Assembly (NCBI RefSeq): GCF_048771995.1
Contig: NC_133063.1
Span: forward strand, 73,148,014 to 73,212,013
Direction of reading: 5' to 3'
Origin: Taeniopygia guttata
Taxonomy: Eukaryota > Chordata > Aves > Passeriformes > Estrildidae
Length of the DNA: 64,000 nt
In this document: in pieces, positions 23,750-36,900 of the stretch
Position numbering within the stretch: position 1 is the stretch's first letter
Layout of the letters: every line of letters starts with the position of its first letter
Made by a program: the position numbers and the translations under genes
Notes under the pieces: model-generated
What the model was told of the DNA's origin: nothing
The model's input: the letters and a program-made list of their open reading frames with translations, nothing else
Database searches by the model: none

Positions 23750-24835
23750 TATCTGCATTTACTTCGCTGTTACAACATCCCGCGGGACCGGTGTATTTAA
23801 AACAAGAGGACGGGCACACGCCCAGGGAGGCGCGGAGAGCACCGAGAGCTCGGGGGCAGCGGGGGTCCCGCCGCGGCACCGCCCGAGCAGCAGCGGCAGC
23901 CCCGGCACAGAGTGCGGCTGAAGCCTGAACCAGCGCCGGGCAGCACAGCGCTCCTCGCCGCCTCACTGGAACATAAAGCCCCTATAAAGAGGCTAGATTC
24001 AAAGCAAGGAGCCCACAAACACAGTTTGGGGATGATGGGTAGGGGGAGTACGTGCATCCGCTGTTCACCACGGGAGCCTTCGGGAAGCTTGATTTCAACG
24101 CTGCGTCGTACTCGCTGCCGATGACCCGGGTGCGGGCGGCCGGGTTTGGCCAGGGCGACGGGCCCCGCGGACGTCCTCGCCATGCCCTCCGCGACCACCT
24201 TTTCACGCACGCACAACCTCCGCCTCCGGGAGCACGGGGCAAGCCTCCCTAGACCTTACAGACTACTTCCCGCCGACTCAGGCCGGCGGGATCCCTGCCG
24301 TCGTCGCGTCCGACCCGTCAGCGGCTCCGTCCGCCTCCGGGCGCCTGGCTGTGTCGGGGCAGCAGCGCAGCCCTCCTTTTCATCCGCGGACCGTCTCGAG
24401 GCTTTCCTGCATTTATCCTTGCACGCCGGCGGAATCACACCGCGCTGCCGAAGCCGGCGGGCGAGCGGCAGAAGTTTCCCGGCGGGGGCCAGCGGCAGAC
24501 GGTCCTTTCGCCGGGGCGGGAACGCCGGCCGCACCGGGGGTGTGCGCTGCACCCCTCCTCGCCCCCACCCCAAAATCCATCTGCCGCCTTCCCCCGCAGC
24601 TCTGTGACCGCCGGCGCGGCCTCGGCCGGCACGGCTTTTCGGACGCCCCAGATTTCCATTCCCCTTGGGAAAACAGCCCCCGATCTGGCCAGCGGCCCTC
24701 TGTGTCCCGCGGCCGGCGGCGACACCGCCGAGTTGCCACGCGGGGCGAAGTCGCCTCCGCAAGCCCCGGGCGCGGCACATGCGCGACCGCGCAGCGCTGC
24801 GCGGGCCCCGCGCGCCCCCTTGCGCCTCCGCCCGC
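23750..24835. promoter_or_regulatory. CpG island about 24 kb upstream of NFIB
   Basis: A dense CpG island of about 1.1 kb running into the minisatellite on its right. It contains TATAAAG at about 23983 on the plus strand. On the minus strand it lies just upstream of the strong donor at 23485. Long open frames on both strands follow from the lack of AT-rich stop codons and show no known domain. It is a probable promoter, direction uncertain. Confidence 0.6.
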
Positions 24836-25398
24836 GGCCTGGGGCTGCCCTGCCCTCTGTCCCCCGGCCTGGGGCTGCCCCGGCCTGGGGCTGCCCTGGC
24901 CTCTGTCCCCCGGCCTGGGGCTGCCCTGCCCTCTGTCCCCCGGCCTGGGGCTGCCCCGGCCTGGGGCTGCCCTGGCCTCTGTCCCCCGGCCTGGGGCTGC
25001 CCTGGCCTCTGTCCCCCGGCCTGGGGCTGCCCTGCCCTCTGTCCCCCGGCCTGGGGCTGCCCTGCCCTCTGTCCCCCGGCCTGGGGCTGCCCCGGCCTGG
25101 GGCTGCCCTGGCCTCTGTCCCCCCGGCCTGGGGCTGCCCTGCCCTCTGTCCCCCCGGCCTGGGGCTGCCCTGCCCTCTGTCCCCCCGGCCTGGGGCTGCC
25201 CTGCCCTCTGCCCCCCGGCCTGGGGCTGCCCTGGCCTGGGGCTGCCCTGCCCTCTGTCCCCCGGCCTGGGGCTGCCCGGCCTGGGGCTGCCCTGCCCTCT
25301 GTCCCCCGGCCTGGGGCTGCCCTGGCCTCTGTCCCCCCGGCCTGGGGCTGCCCTGCCCTCTGTCCCCCCGGCCTGGGGCTGCCCTGCCCTCTGCCCAC
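24836..25398. repeat. 30/16-bp GC-rich minisatellite, 21 units
   Basis: Sixteen long units of 30-31 bases (GGCCTGGGGCTGCCC, then TGCCCTCTG or TGGCCTCTG, then a run of 5-6 C) are mixed with five short 16-base units that stop after the first GCCC. The short units occur at second, fifth, tenth, fifteenth and seventeenth place. On the minus strand each unit carries G runs (GGGGG, GGG, GGG) suited to G-quadruplex formation. Because unit length is near a multiple of three and stop codons are absent, open frames of about 270-400 residues cross it on both strands; these are not genes. Confidence 0.93.
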
Positions 25399-27596
25399 CG
25401 CCCCTCGGGCCGCAGCAGCTCCCCAGGGCAGCACTGTGGGCTCTCCCTGTGGCACCCCTCCAAACGTTGGCTTACCAGACTTCAGACCATAAGCCTCACT
25501 TTACAGAATGGAAGCAATGGAAAAATTACTGAGTTTATAGGCTCTTTTGAAATAATTAAAATCTTGCTCTACTCTGGACTCTTGAGTGCCGGGCAATGAG
25601 CATAGACACAAGTTTGTATTGAGGCTCCAGAATTCACGTTAGTTTTTGATTAACTGAGGTATGGTGAGAGCTTAAAATTGTTTACTGGGTATCGCTGCAT
25701 GCTGCTTCTTCATTAAACTGAAAAATAACGTTATATGGAATAATTTTGGCAGGTTTTCCAGAGAGTTTGATGCCTGCAGAGATCTCTACGCAGAACTTTT
25801 CCACAAAGCAGTCAGTTTCCTGCAGTCTAAACTTTTGCACCATGTGCTCCAGGCTGGCATCTCATCATGGACCGATATCATTGCTTGCTGGGGACCTACA
25901 CCTCCCCACCCTTTCCCCGATTTCTTAATCAGCTCAAATCTAACATCAATTGGCTGCTCATAGGTCATCACTGTTACTAACTCAGTCATGCAAGCAGATC
26001 TTCAAAGTCAGCCAGTTGGCCTGTGTTGTCCCATTCCAGGAAACAGAGCTGTTTCACCAGTATGCCACTGTCTCCATGAGGGGCAGTGTGCCACACCTGA
26101 TCTCTATTCTGTTGTAGGCAGATAAGCTTGGCAGAGTTCTGCGACCCACCAAAATGGAGAGCATCATCTCCTACCATAGCTATGAAATAAAATGCAGTTC
26201 TCCCCTTACTACAGAATTTTACTAATGGAAATTTAGACTGAAATCTAAAATCAAATTCCTTGATTGACATACATGCGACCAAAGTAAAGAGACATCTTCA
26301 AGAATAAGAGGAAATGGGACCTAATAACAAAGGATGAAGTACCTTGTTTTCTTCTTGAAGGTTGAGGAGCACCATGGTGCCTATCACCACTTTAATGGCA
26401 ATGGGAAGAAGAAAGGGAGATGGTATTTTCTCCTTGCTATTTGAATCTGTCCATCCCTAATTTCTCTGTGATTCCAGACATAATAGCTATCTGGGAATTT
26501 GTCCTGCACCTTTGGGAACTGAGGAACATATGGCCTATTTAGAGATGACAGGTGGGGCAAGGATGACTCTTCTGATGCCTGCTGTTAGAGAAGTCAAATT
26601 ATATTTTGGTGTAATTTATCAGAGCTGGAGGCCAACCCATGTTACAGTAGTTGTCCTAGTTATACTTACGGTCACAGTATGCCATACTTTTTTATGCTAG
26701 TTTCCTTCCCTTTGTGGTCCAAAAAGGGAAAGGAATAATGGTGTTTCTAGTCCACCAGTAACTGCTGAATACCTGAGAGCCAGTATCAAGTGGAATAAAG
26801 AACTCTCAGAGGGACTCCAGCAAGTCCAGTCACCACATAGGCTGTCATGTCTCTGCACATAAAAATTTCCTCAGACCAGAGCACAGCAGCAGAGATGAAA
26901 GGTTGTGAAAGGGTTACTCAAGACTTAGTCCTATGCACAAGGCTCCACCCCGTCTGTTAATGGGGGATGTTCAACACATATTTCTGGGCTTAACTCACAG
27001 TATCTTAACATTACCCCTGGGATGAAATATACCCTCTTTTATGAGCTCAGGAGTGGTAAAATAAGAACTTTGGTGAAGTATGCAGAGGTCATCCTAATTC
27101 ATAAATATGAAATGGGTTCCCTCCAAAACTGATTTGCCAGGTTTTGTTACCATATTTTTGGACTGCCATGATTTCTATACTTAATTTTTATGGGTTTTTT
27201 GGTTTGTTTTTTTTTGGTTTTTTTCATGGAAGTTCATTTCTAGGGAATTTTATACTCTTCCCTGCCCTGGTCAAGATTCTAGTATGCAAAGTGAGGTTTG
27301 TTTTCATTTTATAGTTTTGTGATTCAGCTCTCAGAAGGCTTTTGGATTCTGAGGGAGAAGAACCTCCCCTATAATGTTAAGGCAGGGGCCAACAGAAAGG
27401 AAAAGAGAAAAGTGTATTATTTTTACATTTTCCCAGTCCTTGTGAAGCTTACTTAGAATAAATCACATGGCAACACTGAAAAGCATACTATATCCTCACG
27501 TGGTTTGAGTATTTTTCATTTAATTTCTTTAGATCCTCTTCACATCCACACCTAAGGATGCTAACTTATGAGTAAGACAATGTGGTGGTGTAGCCT

Positions 27597-27705
27597 CCAT
27601 AGAATAACAGAATAGTTTGAGTTGGAAGGGATCTTTTAAATGTTCACTAGTTCACCCCTCTTCAATGGGGAGGAACATCTTCAACTAGACTTTCAAGACT
27701 GTTTA
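27597..27705 (-). mobile_element. CR1 LINE 3'-end remnant
   Basis: On the plus strand it begins CATAGAATAACAGAATAG, then GTTGGAAGGGATCTTTTAAA, which is the reverse complement of the CR1 3' tail and terminal UTR. The match fades after about 100 bases. Confidence 0.75.
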
Positions 27706-30030
27706 TCTTTGAATTGTACATCAGATTTACTACCTCACTCTGCACCCACAGCAGACCACATCATAAGGCAACCGACATTATTTCTCAAGTGACCTGACCT
27801 GGCCTTTGCTTTTATTCTACAAATAAATTATTTCATTATGCCTGAAAGGGAGAGATGCAGAATTAATGGGGGACTCAGTGTGATGACCCCCACCATGTCT
27901 TCATAAAAATGGTACTAAATGGTCTACAAGTAAACTTTAAAAGCACAGAGCCCAAGCAAGATCTACTGTTGATGAGATGAATCTGTGTTTGCCAGAGGTT
28001 TTCTAGTTAGTCCTCAGAACAAAGAAGGTAGCTTTGTTATTAAATAATTCCCTGTATCATTCCTGAAAAGGCAGCCAGAATTAGCAGTAACTGATACTTT
28101 TTTTCTGAGGCAAGCTCTGCTGAACAGCTGATACTGAGCAGGAGGGAATTGTTCAAACATCTGTCTTTGTGGCAGAATTGGAAACGTCTGAGATGATTCC
28201 CCATAAATTCAGATATAAAGAAGAATGAACAGGCTGATTTTAGGGAAAGTATGATTAATGGAAAAAAACCCAAAACAAACAAAAAAGGTTTGAATTTTTA
28301 GACTATGCAAGATTTTTCACTAGTAAACAGAACATGTACTCTCAGGCATTTCTTAGTAATTTCATTCCATCTGTTTTAGTAGTAGTATTAAGACTGCTAC
28401 TCTAATTTTTTCAGTAAAAAGGAATAAAAGTTAATGTGTTTCCCTTCTTTTCATTAAGGGAAAGAAGTGAGAAGTGAATGTAGACTAAAGATATATTCAT
28501 GGCAGTTTGCTGTCATTTTGCACAATTCCAGAAGTGTATGTAAAATGGAAAGTACAGGCCAATAAAAGTAATTTTCTGAGTCCTATTAGCTGCCAAATTG
28601 AATCACAATATACAGTTAGTTGGAAATCTGCAAGATTTCACACCTAGTTCTACTGGACTTAAATTTTAATTTGCCATGAGAACAAAACCTCTAATTGCAA
28701 GCAGAAGCAGCTTATTACATCTTTTATGTGACTGACTCACACATTGACCAAACTGTAAGGAAATAATTTTCCTTTGCATAGAGATGATGATCCCACTTGG
28801 ATGTTCTGTACCTAAGAATTCCTCACAGTTTACTAATAAGAAACAGAAAATGAGAGGAAATTATCTTCATCTGTTTCTCTCACCCAAAAAGCTCAAAATA
28901 GACAATGTGTTAGAGCAATTGCATACACTTGCACCTTCTCCAGTTAACTCCTCTTGCACAGTCTTCAACTAGCAAGCTGTTAAAGAAAAGACATATATGG
29001 GGAGAGGAACTTTTATATCTCAGATATTAGTGAAAGGATTGTAGTAAATGCAGGGGAAGACAGAAAAAGAGTAGAGTTAGAAGGGTAAAGGGAAAAATGG
29101 GGGAAAGGGCGCCTACTGAGACTGCTCTCTCCAGACATTCATGATCAAAGCCCACCACTGCCATTAGGCAATCAATCTGCAGTTGCATACATAAAACTTT
29201 GGCAGTGTATAGTCTCCACTGCTTTCAACAGAGGCTTTAGACATCTGAAACTGGGCACTCTCCCAAAATTTAGATCCAGTTGCACTGTACATTCCAGAGA
29301 AGGCAGCATCAAATCAGAGGTCCTCTTTTACCATGTTATTTTCAAGCTGAAGTGTATAAAAAGTTATGCTGCAACCTCTCAATTTAACCTCTTGGGTTGA
29401 CTATGTATGTGTCCTCCTACTTCATAAAATGTCACGCACTGCTAATAGGCAATTACTGGCTAAATGCATTGTTGTTTTAGGAGAGAATACTGGTAATGTG
29501 TGCCTTTCTTTCCTGACTAATTCTTTCCAAGATCATTCAGTTGCCTATTGACTTCTTAATTTTGCAAACAGGAATCTACTTTGGTATCATATCTTATAGG
29601 TGTAATGTACATTGTTTCTTAAGAAAAGTGACTGAATCTCCTGATTTGTTTTGCGTTTCAGCTTTTAAACCTTTCTGTCTTTTTTTTGGTAGGACATTCT
29701 CCCAGACTTCATTCAAAACCAGCACTAGCAGCCAGCCAAAGTTTTAGCAGCTTTCTAATTCTTACTCACGCCAAAGCCAGAGGTTTCTCAAGCAGCTGCA
29801 CTGGATTTCTTGCAGAAAGGTACACTCAAAGGAATTCTGCAGTCACAATCAAAGTACAGAATGCAGTCTCAGTTGCTTAATCCTAGTCTATTTACTTATA
29901 TCTCTCGATCCTTTTGCATTCTTCTGATAAAACACATCTTTACAAATAACTTAATCTCTGTATATCTGAAGAATACAGAGGCTGCCCTACATTTACTAGA
30001 TTTTACAATTACAGAGTATTAAATTTCTTA

Positions 30031-30064
30031 ACTATCTATCTAATTATATATCTATCTATCTATC
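30031..30064. repeat. (TATC)n microsatellite
   Basis: Two groups of TATC units with a short ATTATATA interruption. Confidence 0.9.
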
Positions 30065-33000
30065 TTCCATTCCATTATCTGAAAAAAGTGCTGTAACTGT
30101 AAATATACAGGACATTTGCTGAACTCTTCCACATCCACAGAAATGCCCTGTGAAATGTGCAGCCTTCAGTGAAGTTCTGCAGAAGAGATCCTTCCACAAG
30201 AAAAAGTCAGAGACCAAACCCTACTTAACAGGATACACATAGAAGTGTAGTGAGATCCAGAGCATGCCCATGAAATCATCTGTTTATTTATGATAAGAAA
30301 CTCACTTCCTCTTGGATAATCTCAGGATTGCTTTTGTTAAACCCTTGGCAGCTTAAAAGTCATCTTGCTTTCCAGTGTCTGAGCCGTCTTCCTTTCTGTT
30401 TTCGTCTCTCTTCCCCATACAAGGGCCCCCTCTCTTCACTCAGCTCCCACTCTCCCTCTCAAATGACATTCTTTTGGTACTTGTCTGCACAAACAGCACA
30501 AGGCCCAGGCTGTGCTTCTGAAAGCCAGGAATAATGCCTTAGTCTTTTGCAGTGATTGATGCACTATCCATGGAGAATGCTGTGCCATGGTCAGAGAGGT
30601 TCACAAAGCCATGCACTATTAAGGTACCTGCTGATCCGCTTTTTACTTTCACTGTAACTTAAACAGATAAAATGTGGTGGATGTTCCATGACTATATGGT
30701 CATTTTTGATGTTGTTGTGAAGCTGTAGCTCAAGATTTCAAGTCAGATTCAGACAAGGAATTACACACAAGAGATCTGTGTTGCAAAAATGTTTATATTT
30801 AATATTTAAAGCAACTAAAACTGGAGTAAAATATTTTGCTTGAACAGATCTACAAGGCAAGTCTTTAGTACAGGCAGAGCTGCCTAGTCTAATGAAACAC
30901 ACAAATAACCTTATTTGATTAGTATATCTAGGGAGCTCCAAAGCAGCTCATATTTCCTGTCCTAAACCTTTGGCCTGACATTATACAAGTACGTTCTGTG
31001 TGTATCCAAAGACTAGAATACAGCCCAAGATGTTAATACTTGCCCAACTTGGGTGAGTAGAGACATTGTGCTTCACATTATGCCTCAGCCTGCACCTGAG
31101 GTGTGCAAATATGTATTACAAGACAAGTTCTAAAGGGTTAAGATATTTCTGTTTCATTGTCATCTTAGTAGCTGAGTAGCTGAGGTCTATCCTTTAACAT
31201 TACAGGGGATGTTCCTTCCATCAAGTCAATAGCAGAATTCTCATTAACTTCAGCATTAAATGAGAATATTCACTGAGAATCGGGGAGGGAAAAAAGATAT
31301 AGTAGAAATTGGAGAGTTTTAAATCCTACATTGAAAACCTTGATCCAAACATACTGAGATGCTGGCAGTTCAGGAAAAGCTTTATTGATAACTCATTAAG
31401 GAATTAACTTGCTGCTCTTCTCTGGTTTTGATTTTGTGTAAGGAAAGCTTAACCCTTAGGACATTGACATTTTACCAAATCACCAAACAAGTAGTCAGAG
31501 CCCAGCTGGATTTCAGTCAGAAAGTCTCCTGTGCAAACTGGAGTTTTGAGGGTAATAAGGTAATTGCAATATTAATTTATATAGATAATTAAACAATTTA
31601 GTTAATTTATACTTGCTAATTATATGCTATATTATATTTTTCTGTATGTCTAAGTCTCATGAGTAAAACCTGAAATTACTCTGTGAAGCTCGCAAAGGTC
31701 TTCCAAGTTTCAACAAAATGTTGCCATCTACTGTTAGTATAATAATAATAATGATAATGCTAAATAAAACTTAAATGGGTGAAACAAGCACTGTAATTGT
31801 GGAAGAACTTTGTGGTTATTTGTGTCCTATTTTGCTGATGCACAAGGGACTTTTCTTTGAATGCACAGGCAATAATGTGTTCGTAAATCCTTCTGTATGT
31901 CAGAACGAGAATAGAGTTCATTGTTTGCAAGACCTCATTATTATTACTTTTCAGTTCTAAAAATGTTGTAATAGTTTCCAGAACTAGCATTTATGGTATT
32001 CAGTATGTTGAGAGAAAATAGGCTTAATTGAAAAGTTTGTTCAAAATGTTCCTCATCTATGCTTTTTTTTTTTTTTTTTGACCGAGCACCCAGAAAAGTG
32101 ATAGTGTCTTGCATAGCAGATTGCTAAATATTTTACTTCTCTTATTAAAAATTAAAAGTGCCCACATGCGTGCACCCCTTACTGAAAAATGCATAAGAGA
32201 TACATCAAGGTCAGTCAGGAGTATCTTAACTAAGGACATAAAGACCTATCTGTTTCAGACTGCTTCTGAGCTGACAATAGCAAAATTACTGTCAGTCTTT
32301 TGTGCTGTATACAGCTGAAACAGTTTAAAATTGGTTATAAGTCTCAAAGAGGAAATTATCTCTGAAGCACCAAAAGTGAAGGCAATGTGTTTTTTTCCCA
32401 TCTATGATGCTGGAGCAGGACGATCCCAAACAATATGGGATCTCTGTATTCCTGCTGTGTGGACCTTAACTGGCATACTTATTTTCTCATGCCCCATATT
32501 TGCTCATTAAAAAGAACCCACTGAATTTTGTACATCAGATTTTGATGGAATAGTAAAAACTATCCCCCTAACAAAGCCTAACATGTTTCAAACAGAACTT
32601 CCCATAACTTCAAAAAAACCTTTGTTCATGTGTTCTTATATTACAGTCTCAAAGAAACAACCGCAGCTGCCTGTCAGAGGTATGAGCTGGGAAAAGGTCA
32701 GAGGCTGTCTATACTATCTAGAACAGAAGGAATGTAAATACACAAAGAGCAAAACCCATGGCTGGTGTCATGCAGTGCCACCTGCACCTGAAGCTGTGAA
32801 TTGTATGTGATTTTTCAGTAAGGCTGAGGAGGCTTACTGTTGCTTCTGATGTAGCATTGATGTAGAATGGCTCTTGATCAGATGTATAACACAGACATAA
32901 AATGGAGGGAATATTAGTAATGTTTATTGTTTCAAAGTATGCTTATTCAAGGTACAGGAAAGTGAACTTCTGTGATGTAAGTTCTGATCCAGACAAGTGC

Positions 33001-33409
33001 AGTTGTGGGAGGCTCAGTCTGGAATGGACTATGTTGAGAAACATAAAGCAGAGCTCCAGGGGCTCTGTGCTAGATAGCTTTTTTTCACCACTGTGTTTCA
33101 GCCAAGAGCAGTTTCAGAATTAGCATACAGATCTCTTTGTTATGCAAAACAGGCCAAAGTGCCAAGAACATTTTGAGAAACAAAAAGACAGAGTTAGGAA
33201 AGCCCATACTCAGCAGGAGTTGATATGATCAAGGTACAGGAAGAGCAGCAATAAGGGATTCTATGGAAAAGTCTAAGACTCCCAGTGAGACCTTTGCCTT
33301 GATTTTTTACTAGATGTGTTTGTCTTCAGGTCCCTAAGCCTATTATCAAGGCCTTGGAAAATGAAACGTGGCCCAGGGTAAGGGAGGGTGGAGTAAAGGA
33401 CTGCTTAAG

Positions 33410-33925
33410 CAGGCTGGATGCAACAACCCCATGAGACCAGTTGGAATGACCCCCAGGATGTTGTGGGAGCTGGCTGATGTCCCTGTGACACACTCTGTAC
33501 AACCTTCAAATTAACGGTGTTTCAGAGAGAGGTTTCCGATGACTTGAGAAAGGTAAATAATGTATAGCCTTGTTCAAAAGGGTCGAGAAGGTGGGTCTAA
33601 GGATATCAAGCTGGCCAGCCTCACCTTAGGTCCATGGTAAGATTATGAAGCGAGTCCCCTGGGAAGCCATGTCCAGATGATGGAAGGAGAATAAAGTGTT
33701 TGGGAGTATGGACAATGTCCTTAGCAATGACAAATCACACCAGACTGGCTGGATTGCCTTCTGTAACATCCCATGTAGACAAGAGGTAAGAAGTGGGTAC
33801 TGTTTCCTCAGCTCAGTGAGGCCTTCCAAGCAATCTCCTGTAGTATATTCACAGATGGATTGGTGGGATATAGATACCACAGACAAACTATACAGCAGGT
33901 GGAAAAGTTTCTGGATGGCCAGGCT
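33410..33925 (+). mobile_element. CR1 LINE fragment, reverse-transcriptase region
   Basis: Degenerate but ordered matches to the middle of CR1 ORF2. The parts are the GGATGTTGTGGGAGCTGGC block, the block encoding the RPVSLT-type motif (GGCCAGCCTCACCTTAGGTC), a TNLIAF-like block (CTGGCTGGATTGCCTTCTG) and an FSKAFDTVS-like block (TCAGCTCAGTGAGGCCTTCC). Stops and frameshifts are frequent and both ends are missing, so it is an old dead copy. Confidence 0.75.
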
Positions 33926-36900
33926 CATAAAATAATTATGAGACAGAATTATGAAATCTGCCGCTGGGTACTTGTGACATTGCGTAGGAATCAGTCAGGG
34001 ACTAGGAAGTGTTTCAAGTAACATTTTGCTTGTAGATTTTGTAATTATGAATCTTTTGATTCTAAATAAAAGGCAAAATTTTCTAACTTTCAGACTCTTT
34101 AAGAAACTGAATCAGAGCATATGCTATAATTTTTTACTTTCTTGGCCCTCCTAAGATGTTTTTCCTTTCTTTGATACTTATTGTGTTATATTTGTCAGTC
34201 TGTAACTATCAATCTGTTGAGACAAGACTGGTCATATCAAACTATTGCTAGATGTAATAAAGGAAGCATTTTACTACACATGAGAAGAAATGTCTATTGC
34301 CAATAGTTTTTCACTTTGCCATCCTTTACTGTGGCTGTCCTAATCCCAAACACTTTTGGGAGGTCTCCTGCATTAGCTTGAGTGCCTTTTCAGTGGTAGC
34401 AGTAAAAATTGCTTTAGAATTAAAAAAAACCCTAGGTGTGATTTACCTAGTGCTGGTGATAGGTTGGCTGGTGGACACAACAACAAAAAATTTCAAATTT
34501 TTGAAATAATCAAATTTTGGCATAATCAAATTCCCTGTACTTTTAAAAATTCAATTTCTTTTCACAGAAAGGAGTGACTTTCTAATCACTAGTGAACAAC
34601 ACAGGTCTTGAGAAAAAGTTATTTTTCCCTTTGTACCAAGTAGTCCTCATCAGTGCTCCAGCACTCCCTGTAGATAATACTTGCACATATTTTCCTTTAA
34701 ATGGTACTTTTAACAAGCACAAAGAATACGAAAATTTGCTTTCCTGAAATGAATGGCAAAGCCCCAGTCACTGTCTGGTCCTCATCCACAGGACCTAGGC
34801 AAATTCATATTCTTTTCTGCAGATCCAGCAGAGGGAGCTTGTTTTACCCAGAAGTAAAAATGATCAATTGAAATAGCATGTAGTTTAAATTTTAGGGAAT
34901 GAAAACATTGCCTAACCACATGAAAAAATTCAAAATTATATTAAACAAGTTATTAAGTCTTAACAGACAAATAATTTGGAATGGTTTCATGCACAATTGT
35001 GTAGTCTAGTAATACAATGTAAAAACTCTAAACCAAACCAAACGAAGCCAAACCAAAACAAAACAAAAAACAAACCAGCAAAGCCTGCAATCTGTGTTTC
35101 ACTGTTATAACATTTTCATTGTGCTACATGTTTAGTCAAAGTGAAGTCTAAAACCTGGATGAGGTCTGTCATTTCAGTTATTGTAAAAATGTATGTCATG
35201 AGAGGCACGGCAGTTACCTCTTTCTGCTTAAATTATTATTTGTATAGGGCAACAGCACGTAAGTAAAACTAAGAAGTTGTATTCGTTAATACATAGGAAG
35301 GCTTTAAATACTATTATCATTGCTCAGACTGTTGTTAAGCATGTAAGTAACATTTAGAATATCATTGTATGTGCTGCTGCAGTTAAAATTATACAGCTGT
35401 TGTGGTTTACCTTCTTTCATTTGTTTCATCTAAGATTAAAAAATCATCTTTCTATTAGCCATGATCATTTACTTTGTTGCCTTATTTTACAGCTATTAAA
35501 AATAATGTCTGGATTTCACAAATATGAAAAAGAAGGATTTATTGTTAGATGTCTTGCTGAAGACTGGGCAAGAACAGAGAAGAGAAATCAAATATCTGGG
35601 CTCTATTTGGTTTGCTCTCCCCAGAAAATACCACAGCAATGACTGTAGAGTGAGGACACTGATAGCGTGCTGCAAAATGGGGGAACATAAGGTCAGGTTT
35701 GATTAACATTTCTTAGTATTGGTTGTTACAGAAGAAGTGATTAATTGTCTCTGGCTTACATTAACCTTTCCAGGTTAAATCCATTTAAGACAACTTATAT
35801 AATTATTTTTTGGTAATTGCTTGGTTGCATAAATATCAGGATACTATAGCTGTAATTGCTACTAATGCATCCCAAACAGAGTTATTTAATTATGCTTAGG
35901 AATATATCTGATTTTGAAATGACACTGACATATAATTTATATTATTAGTATCTCAATATCATAGGCAATGTACTATCTCTTCTGAGAAACAGAGATTTGC
36001 TAACATTAAGAAATTACTTTCTCACAGTGCCTTTGAGAGTCAATTTACAGGTGTGTTCTAGTTTTGGCCAGGACCTTCTGAGAAGAAGGATGAAAATACT
36101 GTGCCATTTCCTGCCATTTTTCTTTGTCTCTATGTCTATGGTGAGCATTTTTGCATTTGGATCACCCTCTTTTCCATACTTTTGTTTTTAATACTGTTGC
36201 TGTTACTGTTGTTGCTATTGTTTTTTTATCTCATTGCTGTTTAAAGTAAATTGTTCATATATCAATCTGTGATCTTCACCTTTTGTACCTCCAAATCTCA
36301 ACTCCATCCTGCCCAGTGACAAGGGGAAATGCAGAAAGGGAGTGAACGAGCAGCACTTGATTTGGGAGAGTCTCGGTGGGGCACTGAGTGGGGAAATACC
36401 ATTCCTAAACCACGATAAGGGCCTGCTTAGAGGATGACCACAAGGCTGGTTATGCCAGTGGTTATGACCAGGTTGTACCCTCTGGTGAGGGTAGCAGTGA
36501 TTAACAGAGGAGAAATGGCAGCAGGAAACCCAGTTCAATTACGAAAAGAACAGGATGTGAAACTGCAATCACTTTACAGCCCCAAACTTTATAAAACCTC
36601 TTTCCTCCTCACATGTTTAAGATGATTCTAATGTACATCAAAAAGGGAAAGATAGGAACATGGTGGGAATTATGTGGCTAACAACACTACTGCTTACAGA
36701 GAAAACCTGGTGTCACTTTCCTTTTGACAACATGTACAACTATTGCCTTTTTTTTTCCCCAAAAAAAATTATGTATTAAAAGCAAATTTTCAATGAAACA
36801 AATCATATCATATAAATGAAAATCAGAATTTCCCAAATATTCAAAATGTAGACACAATTGGTTAAATCACTATGAAATAACATTTTTCTCTGTTTAGGAT

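Larger units (their letters stand above)
25399..33409. other. Non-coding DNA, left part of gene desert
   Basis: AT-rich sequence with no supported exon or RNA gene. It contains one short CR1 remnant (27597-27705), a T/G-rich patch at about 27190-27230, a TATC microsatellite at 30031-30064 and a T17 run near 32064-32080. Confidence 0.6.

Noticed and set aside
24052..24252. Plus-strand frame beginning MHPLFTTGAFGKLDFNAASYSLPM, which looks like a protein N-terminus
   Set aside because: I could not connect it to any known protein, there is no clear donor, and the minus strand is equally open here. Left as CpG-island sequence.
24256..25532. Open frames of 275-399 residues on both strands, rich in Pro-Gly-Ala
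   Set aside because: They cross the 30/16-bp minisatellite. Absence of stops comes from GC content and repetition, all frames are open at once, and no domain is visible.
36049..36560. Possible LTR or other transposon beginning near 36049
   Set aside because: Only a vague likeness to avian LTR starts; no target duplication or matching end found.
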